Positions 38,757 to 48,884 are shown, counted from the first letter of the stretch. The stretch: 64,000 nt of DNA from Sphingobium sp. AP49 (GCF_000281715.2 NZ_CP124576.1:1371501-1435500); one strand, 5' to 3'. A program made the numbers and translations. The notes: generated from the letters alone by a model not told the origin.

Positions 38757-39530
38757 ATGGGATCGAAGCAACGCACGACATCGCTGCCGCCGCCATATCT
38801 GAAGCGCGTCTGGCTGAGGGACGACGATCCTGATCGGGCGCCCGACTGGGGGCATTATCCCTTCAACGTTCCCGTCATTCGCAACGGCGGCTTGGATTTC
38901 CATTTTTCCAGGCCGGTAACGATTCTGGTTGGCGAAAATGGGACCGGCAAATCGACCCTGCTCGAGGCGATCGCCAAACTGGCAGGGTTTAGCGATTCCG
39001 GCGGTGCGCAGGGGATGCGAGCGGTGGATGATGCGCCAGCATCCGGCCGCGATGCTGGCGCGCTGGCCGCGCATTTGCGCGGTGCATGGTTGCCGCAGGT
39101 GAAGCAGGGCTGGTTCTTCCGGGCGGAGACTTTCTTCTCCGTGGCGCGCTATCTGGATGAGGTGGCCGTCGACGTGGGGGCTGTCGGTCCTCAATATTTG
39201 CGTGCGTCCCATGGTGAGGGATTTTTCGATTTCTTTGCGGAACGTATGGAGCGGCAGGGTCTCTTCATATTAGATGAGCCAGAATCTGCCCTCTCGCCGC
39301 AACGTCAATTCGAGTTTCTGAAGCTGCTGCGCCGAATTCAGCGTGCTGACAATGCGCAGGTCATCATGGCGACCCACTCGCCTATCCTGATGGCACTGCC
39401 GGACGCTGACTTGTGGCATGTCGATAGTTATGGCGTCAGGCCCGTCGCTCTGGAGGATACGCCGCACTTCCGACTCTACCGCGAATTCATGCTCTATCCA
39501 CAGGAAACGGTCGAAGCGATGATTGAGTGA
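38757..39530 (+). CDS. predicted stand-alone ABC-type ATPase (COG3910-like)
   Basis: 257 residues. GENGTGKSTLL (about residues 61-71) is Walker A, LFILDEPESALSPQRQ is Walker B plus D-loop, and IMATHSP is the switch His. ASHGEGF stands where an ABC signature would be. There is no transporter domain, so it belongs with small RecF/OLD-like stand-alone ATPases of unknown role. It splits the usual rpsB-tsf-pyrH-frr order: the tsf terminator precedes it and 103 bases separate it from pyrH. It is less GC-rich at the third position than its neighbours. Confidence 0.85.
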   Translation: MGSKQRTTSLPPPYLKRVWLRDDDPDRAPDWGHYPFNVPVIRNGGLDFHFSRPVTILVGENGTGKSTLLEAIAKLAGFSDSGGAQGMRAVDDAPASGRDAGALAAHLRGAWLPQVKQGWFFRAETFFSVARYLDEVAVDVGAVGPQYLRASHGEGFFDFFAERMERQGLFILDEPESALSPQRQFEFLKLLRRIQRADNAQVIMATHSPILMALPDADLWHVDSYGVRPVALEDTPHFRLYREFMLYPQETVEAMIE

Positions 39531-39633
39531 GGTTCGTTGGAGCATCATCGCACAAACGCCCCTTGGCATCCCGGTTTCGCGCCTCTAATGTCCCGGCCGC
39601 TTTCCCCCGCCCAATAAAGGATTCTTGCCCCAC

Positions 39634-40359
39634 ATGACCCGGCCAGCCTTCAAGCGTATCCTGCTGAAACTGTCGGGCGAGGTGCTGATGGGATCGGGCC
39701 AGTTCGGCATCGATCCCGAGACCGTCGATCGTGTCGCGGGTGAGATCGCCGCCGCGAAGGATGCGGGTTTCGAGCTGTGCGTGGTCGTCGGCGGCGGCAA
39801 TATCTTCCGCGGCCTGGCCGGCGCGGCCAAGGGCTTCGATCGTACCAGTGCCGACTATATGGGCATGCTTGCGACCGTCATGAACGCACTTGCCGTGCAG
39901 AATGCGCTGGAAAAGATCGGTTGCGACACCCGCGTCCAGTCAGCCATCCCGATGGCATCGGTGTGCGAGCCCTATATTCGGCGCAAGGCCGTGCGGCACA
40001 TGGAAAAGGGCCGGATCGTCATCTTCGCGGCCGGCACCGGCAACCCCTTCTTCACCACCGACACCACGGCGGCCCTGCGCGCGGCGGAAATGAACTGCGA
40101 CGCGCTGTTCAAGGGCACCAGTGTCGATGGCATCTATGACGCCGATCCCAAGAAGGTGGCCGACGCCACCCGCTATGAAGAGATCAGCTTCGACCAGGTG
40201 CTGACCGATAATCTCAAGGTCATGGATGCCAGCGCGATCGCGCTGTGCCGTGAAAATCATATTCCCATCGTCGTGTTCAACATCCGCGAGGAAGGCAACC
40301 TTGCCAAGGTGCTGGAAGGCCAGGGTGTCGCGACGATCGTGCAAAATCAGGAGCGCTGA
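39634..40359 (+). CDS. pyrH: UMP kinase
   Basis: 241-residue uridylate kinase of the amino-acid-kinase fold. [25 protein letters not shown], and [16 protein letters not shown] are the nucleotide and UMP-binding loops. It phosphorylates UMP to UDP. ATG at 39634 is preferred over a TTG nine bases earlier; AAGGA is 13 bases upstream. frr follows by 3 bases. Confidence 0.96.
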   Translation: MTRPAFKRILLKLSGEVLMGSGQFGIDPETVDRVAGEIAAAKDAGFELCVVVGGGNIFRGLAGAAKGFDRTSADYMGMLATVMNALAVQNALEKIGCDTRVQSAIPMASVCEPYIRRKAVRHMEKGRIVIFAAGTGNPFFTTDTTAALRAAEMNCDALFKGTSVDGIYDADPKKVADATRYEEISFDQVLTDNLKVMDASAIALCRENHIPIVVFNIREEGNLAKVLEGQGVATIVQNQER

Positions 40360-40362
40360 AAA

Positions 40363-40920
40363 ATGGCCCAATATGACAAGTCTGACCTCGAACGCCGCAT
40401 GGCCGGCGCGATCGAAGCGCTCAAGGGCGATCTGACCGGACTGCGCACCGGCCGTGCCAATGTCCAGCTGCTCGATCCCGTCATGGTCACCGTCTATGGT
40501 GCCAACATGCCGCTGAACCAGGTTGCTACCGTGTCGGCGCCCGAGCCGCGCATGCTGTCGGTCCAGGTCTGGGACAAGACCAATGTCGGGCCGGTCGACA
40601 AGGCGATTCGTTCGGCGGGCCTGGGTCTCAACCCGATCGTCGATGGACAGACGCTGCGCCTGCCGATTCCCGATCTGACCGAGGAGCGCCGCAAGGAACT
40701 GGCCAAGCTCGCCAGCAAATATGCCGAAGGTGCCCGAGTTGCCGTCCGCAACGTCCGCCGCGACGGTATGGACAGCCTGAAGACCGACGAGAAGAAGGGC
40801 GAAATCAGCGAGGACGAGCGCAAGCGCCTGGAAACCGAGGTCCAGAAGCTGACCGACAGCACGATCGCGGACATCGATGCGGCCGCTTCGGCCAAGGAAA
40901 AGGAAATCCTCGGCCAGTAA
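40363..40920 (+). CDS. frr: ribosome recycling factor
   Basis: 185-residue Frr. [25 protein letters not shown], the [19 protein letters not shown] segment, and the final [14 protein letters not shown] tail ([10 protein letters not shown]) are typical. It splits post-termination ribosomes with EF-G. It is spaced 3 bases from pyrH, so co-translation is likely. Confidence 0.97.
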   Translation: MAQYDKSDLERRMAGAIEALKGDLTGLRTGRANVQLLDPVMVTVYGANMPLNQVATVSAPEPRMLSVQVWDKTNVGPVDKAIRSAGLGLNPIVDGQTLRLPIPDLTEERRKELAKLASKYAEGARVAVRNVRRDGMDSLKTDEKKGEISEDERKRLETEVQKLTDSTIADIDAAASAKEKEILGQ

Positions 40921-40963
40921 GCCGGGGCTTTCCTTTCGCGGCCGAAGCACGCATTCCTATCTG

Positions 40964-41704
40964 ATGGCCACACAAGCCAAGCCCGATCTTACCAGCGCGG
41001 CGCCTGCCCATGGTGCGCGCCACGTTGCCATCATCATGGACGGCAATGGTCGCTGGGCGAAGAAGCGGCTGTTGCCGCGCATCGCAGGTCACCGCGCCGG
41101 CGTGGAGGCGGTGCGCCGCGTCGCGCGTGCCGCCCAGGATATTGGCCTGGAATGCCTGACGCTCTATGCCTTTTCCTCGGAAAACTGGAAGCGTCCGGCA
41201 ACCGAGGTGGCAGACCTGATGGGGCTGCTGCGCCATTTCATCCAGTCGGACATTGACGAGTTTCACGCCAATGGTGTGCGGCTGCGGGTGATCGGCAATT
41301 ATCGTGCGCTTGATCCGGTGTTGGTGGACCTGATCGATCGGGCGATGGTGCGCACGGCGGCGAACAGCGGCCCGGTTATCGCGATCGCGCTCAACTATGG
41401 CGCGCAGGACGAGATGGTGCGGGCTGCGCAGCGCCTGGCCGAACGGGTGGCGCGTGGCGAACTGGCGGCCCAGGACATTGGCGTCGACGCGATCGATGCT
41501 GAACTGGACACGGCGGATCTGCCTCCGCTGGATCTCCTTATCCGCACCTCGGGGGAGCATCGGCTCAGCAATTTCATGCTGTGGCAGGCGGCCTATGCGG
41601 AACTCTATTTCACCGACACGCTCTGGCCCGATTTCGACGGCCGCGCACTGGCCGAGGCGCTCGACGCTTTCCGCCTGAGGGACCGCCGTTTCGGCGGACT
41701 GTGA
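40964..41704 (+). CDS. uppS: undecaprenyl diphosphate synthase
   Basis: 246-residue cis-prenyltransferase that makes the C55 carrier for peptidoglycan and glycans. MDGNGRWAKKR carries the catalytic Asp (Asp26), followed by LTLYAFSSENWKRP and the RTSGEHRLSNFMLWQAAYAEL substrate region. The ATG at 40964 gives the family length; its ribosome binding site is weak. Its stop overlaps or nearly overlaps the cdsA start. Confidence 0.95.
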   Translation: MATQAKPDLTSAAPAHGARHVAIIMDGNGRWAKKRLLPRIAGHRAGVEAVRRVARAAQDIGLECLTLYAFSSENWKRPATEVADLMGLLRHFIQSDIDEFHANGVRLRVIGNYRALDPVLVDLIDRAMVRTAANSGPVIAIALNYGAQDEMVRAAQRLAERVARGELAAQDIGVDAIDAELDTADLPPLDLLIRTSGEHRLSNFMLWQAAYAELYFTDTLWPDFDGRALAEALDAFRLRDRRFGGL

Positions 41705-41709
41705 TTGAT

Positions 41710-42486
41710 ATGGCAAGCGAATTGCGTACCCGCACCATCGTCGGTCTTGGCCTGATCGCGCTCGCGGCCGGTGCGCTGATCTTTGGCGGCTTTTTCTTCT
41801 GGATGCTGCTGGCGATCGCGGGCGTGTTGATGCAGGGCGAATGGGGCGATCTGACCGGGGCGCCGCGCGAGCATCGGCAGCTGGCGATGTATGCGGTGTC
41901 GGTGCCGTTGGCGATTCTCTGCCCGCTCGCGGCGGGCGTGTCCTGGCTGGGCTTCGCGCTGACGATGGCGGCCTTCTTCTTCACCCTGCTCGCCGGTCGC
42001 TCGCTCAAGCTGGCGCTGGGGATTTTCTATATCTGCGTGCCGGTCATGGCGCTGCTGTATCTGCGCGGGCAGCAGCCCGACGGCCATGGCCTGCTGCTCG
42101 CCTTCTGGGCATTGGGGCTGGTCTGGGCGACCGATATCGGCGCCTATTTCGCCGGTCGCTCGATCGGCGGTCCGAAGCTGGCGCCGCGCATCAGCCCGTC
42201 CAAGACATGGTCGGGCCTTGGCGGCGGCGTGCTCGCCGCGCTGCTGACCGGCTTCCTGCTCTATCGTTTTGCCGACCTGCCGATCCAACTGGCGGCGGCC
42301 AGCGGCCTGCTCGCGGTGGCGGCGCAACTGGGCGACCTGCTCGAAAGCGCGATGAAGCGCCGCGCCGGGGTCAAGGACAGTGGCAAGCTCCTGCCCGGCC
42401 ATGGCGGGGTGATGGACCGGCTCGATGGCGTGGTCGCGGCTGCGCCGCTCGCGGCGCTGCTCTATCTGGTGCTGGCTGGCGCCTGA
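41710..42486 (+). CDS. cdsA: phosphatidate cytidylyltransferase
   Basis: 258-residue multi-pass membrane enzyme that makes CDP-diacylglycerol for pssA and related enzymes. The C-terminal CdsA signature is complete: SAMKRRAGVKDSGKLLPGHGG then VMDRLD. A GTG at 41701 overlapping the uppS stop (GTGA) is an alternative to ATG 41710. Its stop overlaps the dxr start by one base. Confidence 0.95.
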   Translation: MASELRTRTIVGLGLIALAAGALIFGGFFFWMLLAIAGVLMQGEWGDLTGAPREHRQLAMYAVSVPLAILCPLAAGVSWLGFALTMAAFFFTLLAGRSLKLALGIFYICVPVMALLYLRGQQPDGHGLLLAFWALGLVWATDIGAYFAGRSIGGPKLAPRISPSKTWSGLGGGVLAALLTGFLLYRFADLPIQLAAASGLLAVAAQLGDLLESAMKRRAGVKDSGKLLPGHGGVMDRLDGVVAAAPLAALLYLVLAGA

Positions 42487-43643
42487 TGCGCACCGTGTCC
42501 ATTTTTGGCGCGACCGGTTCCGTCGGCATGTCGACGCTCGACCTGATCGGCCGTGAACCCGAAGCCTATGAAGTCGTCGCGCTGACCGCCCATCGCGATG
42601 TCGCCGGGCTGGCCGCCGCTGCCCGTTCGGTTGGCGCCCGGATCGCGGTGGTGGCTGATGAAGCGCAATATGGCGCGCTCAAGGATGCGCTGGCCGGATC
42701 GAGTGTCGAGCCAGCCGCTGGCGTCGACGCGCTGGTCGACGCTGCCTCGGCCGGGGCGGACTGGACGATGGCGGCGATTGTCGGCTGCGCCGGGCTCAAG
42801 CCGACCATCGCCGCGCTCGAAGCGGGCGGCACCGTTGCGCTCGCCAACAAGGAATCGCTGGTCTCGGCGGGCGCGCTGATGATGCAGGCGGCGAGCGCAT
42901 CGGGGGCGACGCTGTTGCCGGTCGATAGCGAGCATAATGCGATCTTCCAGTGCCTGGCCGGCAGTCGTCTGGATGATGTCGCGCGCATCACCCTGACCGC
43001 CAGTGGCGGCCCGTTCCGTACCCTTGGTTATGAGGATATGCGCGCCATCACCCCGGCGCAGGCGGTCGCCCATCCCAACTGGTCGATGGGGGCCAAGATC
43101 AGCGTCGACAGCGCGACGATGATGAACAAGGGGCTCGAACTGATCGAGGCGGCCCATCTCTTCCCGATCGGGCTCGATCGGATCGAGATCTTGGTCCACC
43201 CCCAGTCGGTGATCCATTCGATGGTCGAATATCGCGATCGTTCCACCCTTGCGCAGCTCGGCTCGCCGGACATGCGCATCCCGATCGCCCATGCGCTCGC
43301 CTGGCCCGCGCGAATCGCCACCCCCTGTCAGCCGCTGGACCTGGCCCGGATCGGGCGGCTCGATTTTGAACTTCCCGATGACCGGCGTTTCCCGGCGCTG
43401 CGGCTGGCGCGCGCCGCTGCGCAGGCGGCGGATGCGTCTGCCGCCATCCTCAATGCCGCCAACGAAGTCGCTGTGGCGGCCTTCCTTGCCGGGCGCATCG
43501 GCTTCCTTGATATCGCCATGATTGTGGAGGATGTTCTGAACCGCTATAGCGCGCCGGTGCCTGCATCGATGGACGATGTCCTGCATGCCGACGCAACGGC
43601 GCGGATTATGGCAGGCGAAGTGATGGAAAGATTGACGGTTTGA
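42486..43643 (+). CDS. dxr: 1-deoxy-D-xylulose 5-phosphate reductoisomerase
   Basis: 385-residue IspC/Dxr of the MEP isoprenoid pathway. FGATGSVGMSTLDLI is the NADPH-binding loop; ALANKESLVSAG, PVDSEHNAIFQCL and TASGGPFR are the substrate and metal sites; ISVDSATMMNKGLELIEA is the conserved helix. It supplies precursors for UppS. The start overlaps the cdsA stop (TGATG) and the stop overlaps the rseP start (TTGA). Confidence 0.97.
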   Translation: MRTVSIFGATGSVGMSTLDLIGREPEAYEVVALTAHRDVAGLAAAARSVGARIAVVADEAQYGALKDALAGSSVEPAAGVDALVDAASAGADWTMAAIVGCAGLKPTIAALEAGGTVALANKESLVSAGALMMQAASASGATLLPVDSEHNAIFQCLAGSRLDDVARITLTASGGPFRTLGYEDMRAITPAQAVAHPNWSMGAKISVDSATMMNKGLELIEAAHLFPIGLDRIEILVHPQSVIHSMVEYRDRSTLAQLGSPDMRIPIAHALAWPARIATPCQPLDLARIGRLDFELPDDRRFPALRLARAAAQAADASAAILNAANEVAVAAFLAGRIGFLDIAMIVEDVLNRYSAPVPASMDDVLHADATARIMAGEVMERLTV

Positions 43644-44773
43644 TCCACAATCCCGGTTTCCTGTTGACCATTGTCGCTTTCGTGGCGGTCATCGGGCCGC
43701 TCGTCTTCGTGCACGAACTGGGTCATTATCTGGTCGGGCGCTGGTGCGGCGTGAAGGCGGAAGCCTTTTCGATCGGCTTTGGACCGGAAATTTTCGCCTG
43801 GGTCGATAAGCGGGGGACGCGCTGGCGGCTCGCGGCGCTGCCGCTGGGCGGCTATGTTCGCTTCAAGGGCGATATGAACGCTGCCAGCCAGACCGATCCC
43901 AAATGGCTGGAAATGTCGGTGCAGGACCGCAGCGAGAGCTTTCCGGCCAAGCCGCTCTGGCAGCGTGCGGCGATCGTCGCCGCCGGCCCCGCGATCAATT
44001 TCCTCTTTGCCATCCTGATCCTGGCCGCCTTCGCCTTCCTGCATGGCGAAAGCCGCACGCCGGCGGTGGCGGGTATGGTCCAGCCCGGCAGCGCCGCCGC
44101 CGCCGCCGGTATCCAGCCGGGCGACCGTATCGTCTCGCTCAACGGGCGAGCGATGCACACCTTCGACGATATTCGCCTTTATGCCCAGATCCGCCCCGGC
44201 GAGCCGGTGACGATCCTGCTGGACCGCAAGGGGCAGGTGATCGAGAAGCAGGGCCATGTCGGCGCGGTCAGCGAGGATGATGGTTTCGGCAACAAGTTCC
44301 GCATCGGGCGTCTGGGACTGGCACCGGGCAAGCCGGTGATCGAGCCGGTCAGCCTGCTGCGTGCGCCCGTCGTCGCAGTCGAACGCACCGGCCAGATCAT
44401 TCGTACCATGGTGGAAACGCTGGGTCAGGTGATCGGCGGCGATCGCTCGGTCAAGGAACTTGGCGGGCCGCTCAAGATCGCCCAGGTCTCCGGGCAGGCC
44501 GCGACGCTGGGGCTGGAAAGCTTCATCTTCTTCGTCGCCCTCATCTCGATTAACTTGGGGTTCATCAACCTCTTGCCAATTCCGATGCTGGATGGCGGGC
44601 ACCTGCTCTTTTACGGGGTCGAGGCGGTGCAGCGCAGGCCGGTCAGCGCACAGGTGCAGGACTGGGCCTATCGGTCCGGCCTGGCGCTGCTGATGACCGT
44701 GATGTTGCTGGTGACTTTCAACGATTTGTCGTCTTTCGGATTGTGGGAGCGGCTGTCCGGCTTGATCGGCTGA
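43640..44773 (+). CDS. rseP: site-2 protease RseP
   Basis: 377-residue intramembrane metalloprotease. HELGH at residues 25-29 gives two zinc ligands and NLLPIPMLDGG near residue 310 the third, within membrane helices. A PDZ domain lies at about 135-215 (SAAAAAGIQPGDRIVSLNG). RseP cleaves anti-sigma factors and signal-peptide remnants in the envelope stress response. Start TTG at 43640. It sits directly before bamA, the usual arrangement. Confidence 0.95.
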   Translation: MIHNPGFLLTIVAFVAVIGPLVFVHELGHYLVGRWCGVKAEAFSIGFGPEIFAWVDKRGTRWRLAALPLGGYVRFKGDMNAASQTDPKWLEMSVQDRSESFPAKPLWQRAAIVAAGPAINFLFAILILAAFAFLHGESRTPAVAGMVQPGSAAAAAGIQPGDRIVSLNGRAMHTFDDIRLYAQIRPGEPVTILLDRKGQVIEKQGHVGAVSEDDGFGNKFRIGRLGLAPGKPVIEPVSLLRAPVVAVERTGQIIRTMVETLGQVIGGDRSVKELGGPLKIAQVSGQAATLGLESFIFFVALISINLGFINLLPIPMLDGGHLLFYGVEAVQRRPVSAQVQDWAYRSGLALLMTVMLLVTFNDLSSFGLWERLSGLIG

Positions 44774-44852
44774 GCCGCATCGGGCAGGGAAGGCGCGGTT
44801 CGGCGCCGTCTATTTCTGGCGAAACAGTTTTTTACTTTTTTGAGGTGAGCGG

Positions 44853-47522
44853 GTGACAGCGATGAAGAGCAGCAAGGGGCAGCGTCCGATTGTCGCAGCC
44901 CTGTTGGCAACGACGATGATCGCCGGCCTTGCGGTGCCCGCAGCGGCGCAAAATGCCGCGCCTCCCGCCGCACCCGTTGTCGCCCCGGCCGCCACGGTGG
45001 CACCCTCGGGCACGATCCGTTCGATCACCGTTACCGGCACCCAGCGCCTGGAGCAGGACACGGTGATGTCCTACACCAAGCTCCGCGTCGGCCAGTCCTT
45101 CACCCAGGAAAGCCTCGATCAGGCGCTGCGCGACCTGTATGAGACCGAACTGTTCGCCGACGTTCAGATTCGCAACGACGGCGGATCTCTGACGGTCGAG
45201 GTGAAGGAAAACCCGGTCATCAATCGTATCGTCCTTGAAGGTAATAAGCGTCTCAAGGAAGACAAGATTCGGCCCGAAATTAAGCTGGCCCCACGCCAGA
45301 TTTATACCCGGTCCAAGGTGCGCGCCGATGTCGCCCGCATCATCGAGCTGTATCGCCGGCAGGGCCGCTTTGCCGCGACGGTCGAGCCAAAGATGGTCCA
45401 GCTGGACCAGAACCGGGTCGATATTGTGTTCGAGATTTCGGAAGGCCCCAAGTCCAAGGTCCGCCAGATCAACATCATCGGCAACGAGAAGTTCAAGGAC
45501 GGCGACCTGCGCAGCCAGATGGTGACCAAGCAGTCGCGCTGGTTCCGCGTCTTTTCGTCGGGTACCAGCTATGATCCTGATCGCCTGGCCTATGACCAGC
45601 AGAAGCTGCGCCAATTCTACCTGACCGAAGGCTATGCCGATTTCCGCGTGATCTCGGCCGTTGCGGAGCTGACGCCCGACAAGCAGGACTTCATCATCAC
45701 CTATGTGGTCGAAGAGGGCGATCGCTATAAATTTGGTGACGTGAAGGTCGAATCCGACATTCGTGACCTGTCGGGCGACGCGCTGACCAAGCGCCTGCCG
45801 ATGCACAAGGGCGACTGGTACAATGCCAAGCAGGTCGAGGATACGGTCGACACGCTGAGCGAGACCGCTGGCCTGTTCGGCTATGCCTTTGCCGAGGTCC
45901 AGCCCGACTTCAACCGGTCGAAGGAAGACCTGACGATGGGGATTAACTTCCGCATCGCCAACGCCCCGCGCGTCTATGTCGAACGGGTCGACATCAACGG
46001 CAACACGCTGACCCAGGACAAGGTGGTCCGTCGCGAATTCCGCCTGGCCGAAGGCGATGCCTTCAACAGCTTCCTCGTCAAGCGCTCGAAGGACCGCATC
46101 AACTCGCTCGGCTTCTTCCAGGAGAAGCTGGACATCGAGCAGAAGCCGGGTTCCGCGCCCGACCGCATCGTGCTTGAAACCAACATCCAGGAAAAATCGA
46201 CCGGCGAACTCTCGCTTTCGGCTGGTTATTCGTCGCTGGAACGCTTCATCATCTCGGCATCGATCACCCAGCGCAATTTCCGTGGCAAGGGCCAGGAACT
46301 GCGGACCTCGGTCAATTATTCGGCCTATTCCAAGTCGGTCGAGGTGGGCTTTACCGAACCCTATTTCCTCGACAAGAATATCGCGCTGGGCGGTGACATC
46401 TATCGCCGCGATCTCAACAGCTTCCGCTATGTCGGCAGCGGCAATGATCGCGACACCACCTATCAGCAGACGACGACCGGCTTCCAGATCCGCGCCGGTG
46501 TGCCGATCACCGAATATATCTCGATGGCGCTGCGCTACACGCTCAACTTCGACGATGTGACGCTCGACAAGGATACCTATTATTCGGATACCGACGGTGA
46601 CGGCGATATCGAGTGCGATCCGCTGCTGGCCGGCCGTTATCTCTGCGATGCCATCGGCAAGCGCACCACCTCGTCGATCGGCTACTCGCTGATCTACGAC
46701 ACCCGCGACAATCGCCTGCGTCCGACGCGCGGCAACAATCTCGTCCTCAGCCAGGATTTTGCCGGCCTGGGCGGCGACGTCAAATATATCCGTACCCGGA
46801 TCAACGGCTCCAAATATTGGGCGCTGGGCAGTGGCTTCATCTTCTCGCTCCAGGCCGAGGGCGGCTACATCCACAGCCTGGAAGGCACGCGCTACGACAG
46901 CACCGGCGAGGAGGTCGATCCGATCCGCCTGACCGACCGCTTCTTCCTGGGCGAACCACAGATCCGCGGCTTCGACATTCGCGGCGTCGGCCCGCGCGTG
47001 AAGCGCTATTATCTGGTCCCGCAGACGGATACCGCCGGCAACACCAGCTATGTGCGTCAGAACGGCAACAACAACGTCTCCGACGACGCGCTGGGCGGCC
47101 GCATGTATTATATGGCTCGCGCCGAAATGGAGATTCCGCTGGGGTCGGGTGCGCGCGAAATGGGTCTGCGCCCGTCGATATTTGCTGATATCGGCGCTGT
47201 CGCTGGCCTCAAAAATCCCAGCCTGGTTGGTGGCCCCGGCGGTTTCCCGGGCTACTGCTCGGACACGACCGGCGTACTCACTACCGTTAAGGCTACGGGC
47301 ACAGCGAAAAGTCCGGTCTGTCCGGCCGGCTACGACACCAAGACCGGAATGTTCGAAGAACAATATTATGGCGACACGCTCTCTCCGCGTGTCTCCGTGG
47401 GCGTTGGCGTGAACTGGAACTCGCCCTTCGGCCCGTTCCGTATCGACATCGCCAAGGCCCTGCTCAAGGAACCAGGGGACGACGCAAAACTCATCACCTT
47501 CAACGTAGGGACTCAATTCTGA
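44853..47522 (+). CDS. bamA: outer-membrane protein assembly factor BamA
   Basis: 889 residues. A signal peptide ends near PAAAQ, and five POTRA repeats are expected between about residues 50 and 460 (repeated ...EGNKRLKEDKIRPEI... and NIIGNEKFKDGDL-type starts). The D15 barrel follows, with FFLGEPQIRGFDIRGVGPR in the conserved loop and a terminal GTQF, the C-terminal Phe. GTG 44853 has GAGGTG upstream; ATG 44862 is the alternative. It inserts barrel proteins into the outer membrane. Its stop overlaps the skp start. Confidence 0.97.
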   Translation: MTAMKSSKGQRPIVAALLATTMIAGLAVPAAAQNAAPPAAPVVAPAATVAPSGTIRSITVTGTQRLEQDTVMSYTKLRVGQSFTQESLDQALRDLYETELFADVQIRNDGGSLTVEVKENPVINRIVLEGNKRLKEDKIRPEIKLAPRQIYTRSKVRADVARIIELYRRQGRFAATVEPKMVQLDQNRVDIVFEISEGPKSKVRQINIIGNEKFKDGDLRSQMVTKQSRWFRVFSSGTSYDPDRLAYDQQKLRQFYLTEGYADFRVISAVAELTPDKQDFIITYVVEEGDRYKFGDVKVESDIRDLSGDALTKRLPMHKGDWYNAKQVEDTVDTLSETAGLFGYAFAEVQPDFNRSKEDLTMGINFRIANAPRVYVERVDINGNTLTQDKVVRREFRLAEGDAFNSFLVKRSKDRINSLGFFQEKLDIEQKPGSAPDRIVLETNIQEKSTGELSLSAGYSSLERFIISASITQRNFRGKGQELRTSVNYSAYSKSVEVGFTEPYFLDKNIALGGDIYRRDLNSFRYVGSGNDRDTTYQQTTTGFQIRAGVPITEYISMALRYTLNFDDVTLDKDTYYSDTDGDGDIECDPLLAGRYLCDAIGKRTTSSIGYSLIYDTRDNRLRPTRGNNLVLSQDFAGLGGDVKYIRTRINGSKYWALGSGFIFSLQAEGGYIHSLEGTRYDSTGEEVDPIRLTDRFFLGEPQIRGFDIRGVGPRVKRYYLVPQTDTAGNTSYVRQNGNNNVSDDALGGRMYYMARAEMEIPLGSGAREMGLRPSIFADIGAVAGLKNPSLVGGPGGFPGYCSDTTGVLTTVKATGTAKSPVCPAGYDTKTGMFEEQYYGDTLSPRVSVGVGVNWNSPFGPFRIDIAKALLKEPGDDAKLITFNVGTQF

Positions 47523-48187
47523 TGAAGACGATTATCAAGGCTCTGGCGCTCGGCATCGCGCCTGTTACCGCGCTCGCACTGACCGCCGCGCCGGCCGTCG
47601 CCCAGTCCAAGCAGGGCATCGCCGTCGTCGATCTGCAGCGTGCCGTCGCCACCAGCGCGGCCTATTCGACCGCACGCACCCAGATCCAGACGACCTACAA
47701 GGCGCAGATCGACAGCTTCACCGCGCGCAAGACCGCGATCGACGCCGATCTCAAGACCAAGGGCGACGCACTGCAGGCCGCGCTGAAGGCGGCCGGCGGC
47801 AAGCCGACCCCGGCGATCGAGACCCAGTATCAGCAGTTCCAGCAGTCGCAGCAGACCGCACAGGCCGAACTGCAGCGTCTGGGCCAGCCGATCGCGCTCG
47901 CCAACGCCTATGTCGAGGAACAGATCACCGCAAAGCTGTCGGATGCGCTGAAGGCGGCGATGACCAAGGCGAAGGTCGACCTGGTCCTCAGCCCCGAAGC
48001 GACCGTGTCCTACCAGCCGACCGTGGATATCACTGCGGCCGTGGTGACCGAACTCAACGCGCTGGTGCCCAGCGTCGGCATCACGCCGCCGGCTGGCTGG
48101 CAGCCGGGCCGTCAGGGCCAGGCCGCAGCGCCTGCCGCTGCTGCGCCCGCTCCGGCCAATCCGGCGCAGGCGCCCAAGTCGCGCTGA
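47522..48187 (+). CDS. skp: OmpH/Skp family periplasmic chaperone
   Basis: 221 residues with a clear signal peptide (ending AVAQS), the [10 protein letters not shown] start of the mature Skp domain and a long Gln/Ala-rich helical region (about 60-145) that forms the tentacles. An Ala/Pro-rich tail of about 30 residues is unusual in length. Skp carries outer-membrane proteins to BamA, and the one-base overlap with bamA fits. fabZ follows after 4 bases. Confidence 0.9.
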   Translation: MKTIIKALALGIAPVTALALTAAPAVAQSKQGIAVVDLQRAVATSAAYSTARTQIQTTYKAQIDSFTARKTAIDADLKTKGDALQAALKAAGGKPTPAIETQYQQFQQSQQTAQAELQRLGQPIALANAYVEEQITAKLSDALKAAMTKAKVDLVLSPEATVSYQPTVDITAAVVTELNALVPSVGITPPAGWQPGRQGQAAAPAAAAPAPANPAQAPKSR

Positions 48188-48191
48188 TACG

Positions 48192-48671
48192 ATGACCGGA
48201 GAGGTTGATAACAAGGAAGCCCGTGGCCCGATGGATATCCGTCGGGTCATGGCAGCCCTGCCGCATCGCTATCCGATGCTGCTGGTAGACCGCGTGGCGT
48301 CGCTGGTGCCGAGCCAGTCGATCCACGCGATCAAGGCCGTGTCGATGAACGAGCCGTTTTTCCAGGGCCATTTCCCCGGCCGTCCGATCATGCCGGGCGT
48401 GCTGATCGTCGAGGCGATGGCCCAGGCGGCCGGTGTGCTGGTGGTCGATTCGCTGGGGCTGGCCGATTCGGGCAAGCTGGTCTATTTCATGAGCATCGAC
48501 GGCGCGAAGTTCCGCACGCCGGTGGAGCCGGGTTGCCTGCTCGACCTGCATGTCGAAGTGACGCAGATGCGCGGTGCGGTGTGCAAATTTGCAGGCCGGG
48601 CGATGATCGATGGCAAGCTGGCAGCGGAAGCGAATTTCGTTGCGATGATTGCCGATCCGCCCAAGGACTGA
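48192..48671 (+). CDS. fabZ: 3-hydroxyacyl-ACP dehydratase FabZ
   Basis: 159-residue hotdog dehydratase of type II fatty acid synthesis. [13 protein letters not shown] holds catalytic His25, and [14 protein letters not shown] holds catalytic Glu74. In most Gram-negatives fabZ sits between lpxD and lpxA; here it directly follows skp and is followed by a hairpin and rpmE, so no lipid A genes are nearby. Confidence 0.97.
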   Translation: MTGEVDNKEARGPMDIRRVMAALPHRYPMLLVDRVASLVPSQSIHAIKAVSMNEPFFQGHFPGRPIMPGVLIVEAMAQAAGVLVVDSLGLADSGKLVYFMSIDGAKFRTPVEPGCLLDLHVEVTQMRGAVCKFAGRAMIDGKLAAEANFVAMIADPPKD

Positions 48672-48677
48672 GCGGGA

Positions 48678-48709
48678 GCGCGCGGCATTCAATCGAATGT
48701 CGGGCGCGC
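48678..48709 (+). terminator. hairpin after fabZ
   Basis: GCGCGC and CATTC pair with GAATG and GCGCGC around an AATC loop (short internal mismatch between), followed by GATCTCATTCTTTG. A likely, if T-poor, transcript end 6 bases after fabZ. Confidence 0.5.
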
Positions 48710-48797
48710 GATCTCATTCTTTGTGGTCGCATCGTTGAACGCGAAAAATCGGGCCCCACTTTTCGCACGATACTCGGATCATCCTTTTCCTTGCTTT

Positions 48798-48825
48798 GGC
48801 GCGCCGGAAACGCTAACGGCGCGCC
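48798..48825 (+). promoter_or_regulatory. hairpin in the rpmE leader
   Basis: GGCGCGCCG and CGGCGCGCC form a perfect 9-bp stem with a 10-base loop, 59 bases before the rpmE start, followed by TTCGCATTTTACC. It may be a leader structure. L31 leaders for autoregulation are known in other phyla, but I cannot match this one to them. Confidence 0.35.
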
Positions 48826-48884
48826 TTCGCATTTTACCGCATCCACAGCCGGTCGGAACCGGCACGCACACGGAGCAATACGCC

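Noticed and set aside
44832..47516. Long open frame antisense to bamA
   Set aside because: GC-rich third positions keep the opposite frame open; the plus strand encodes a complete BamA.
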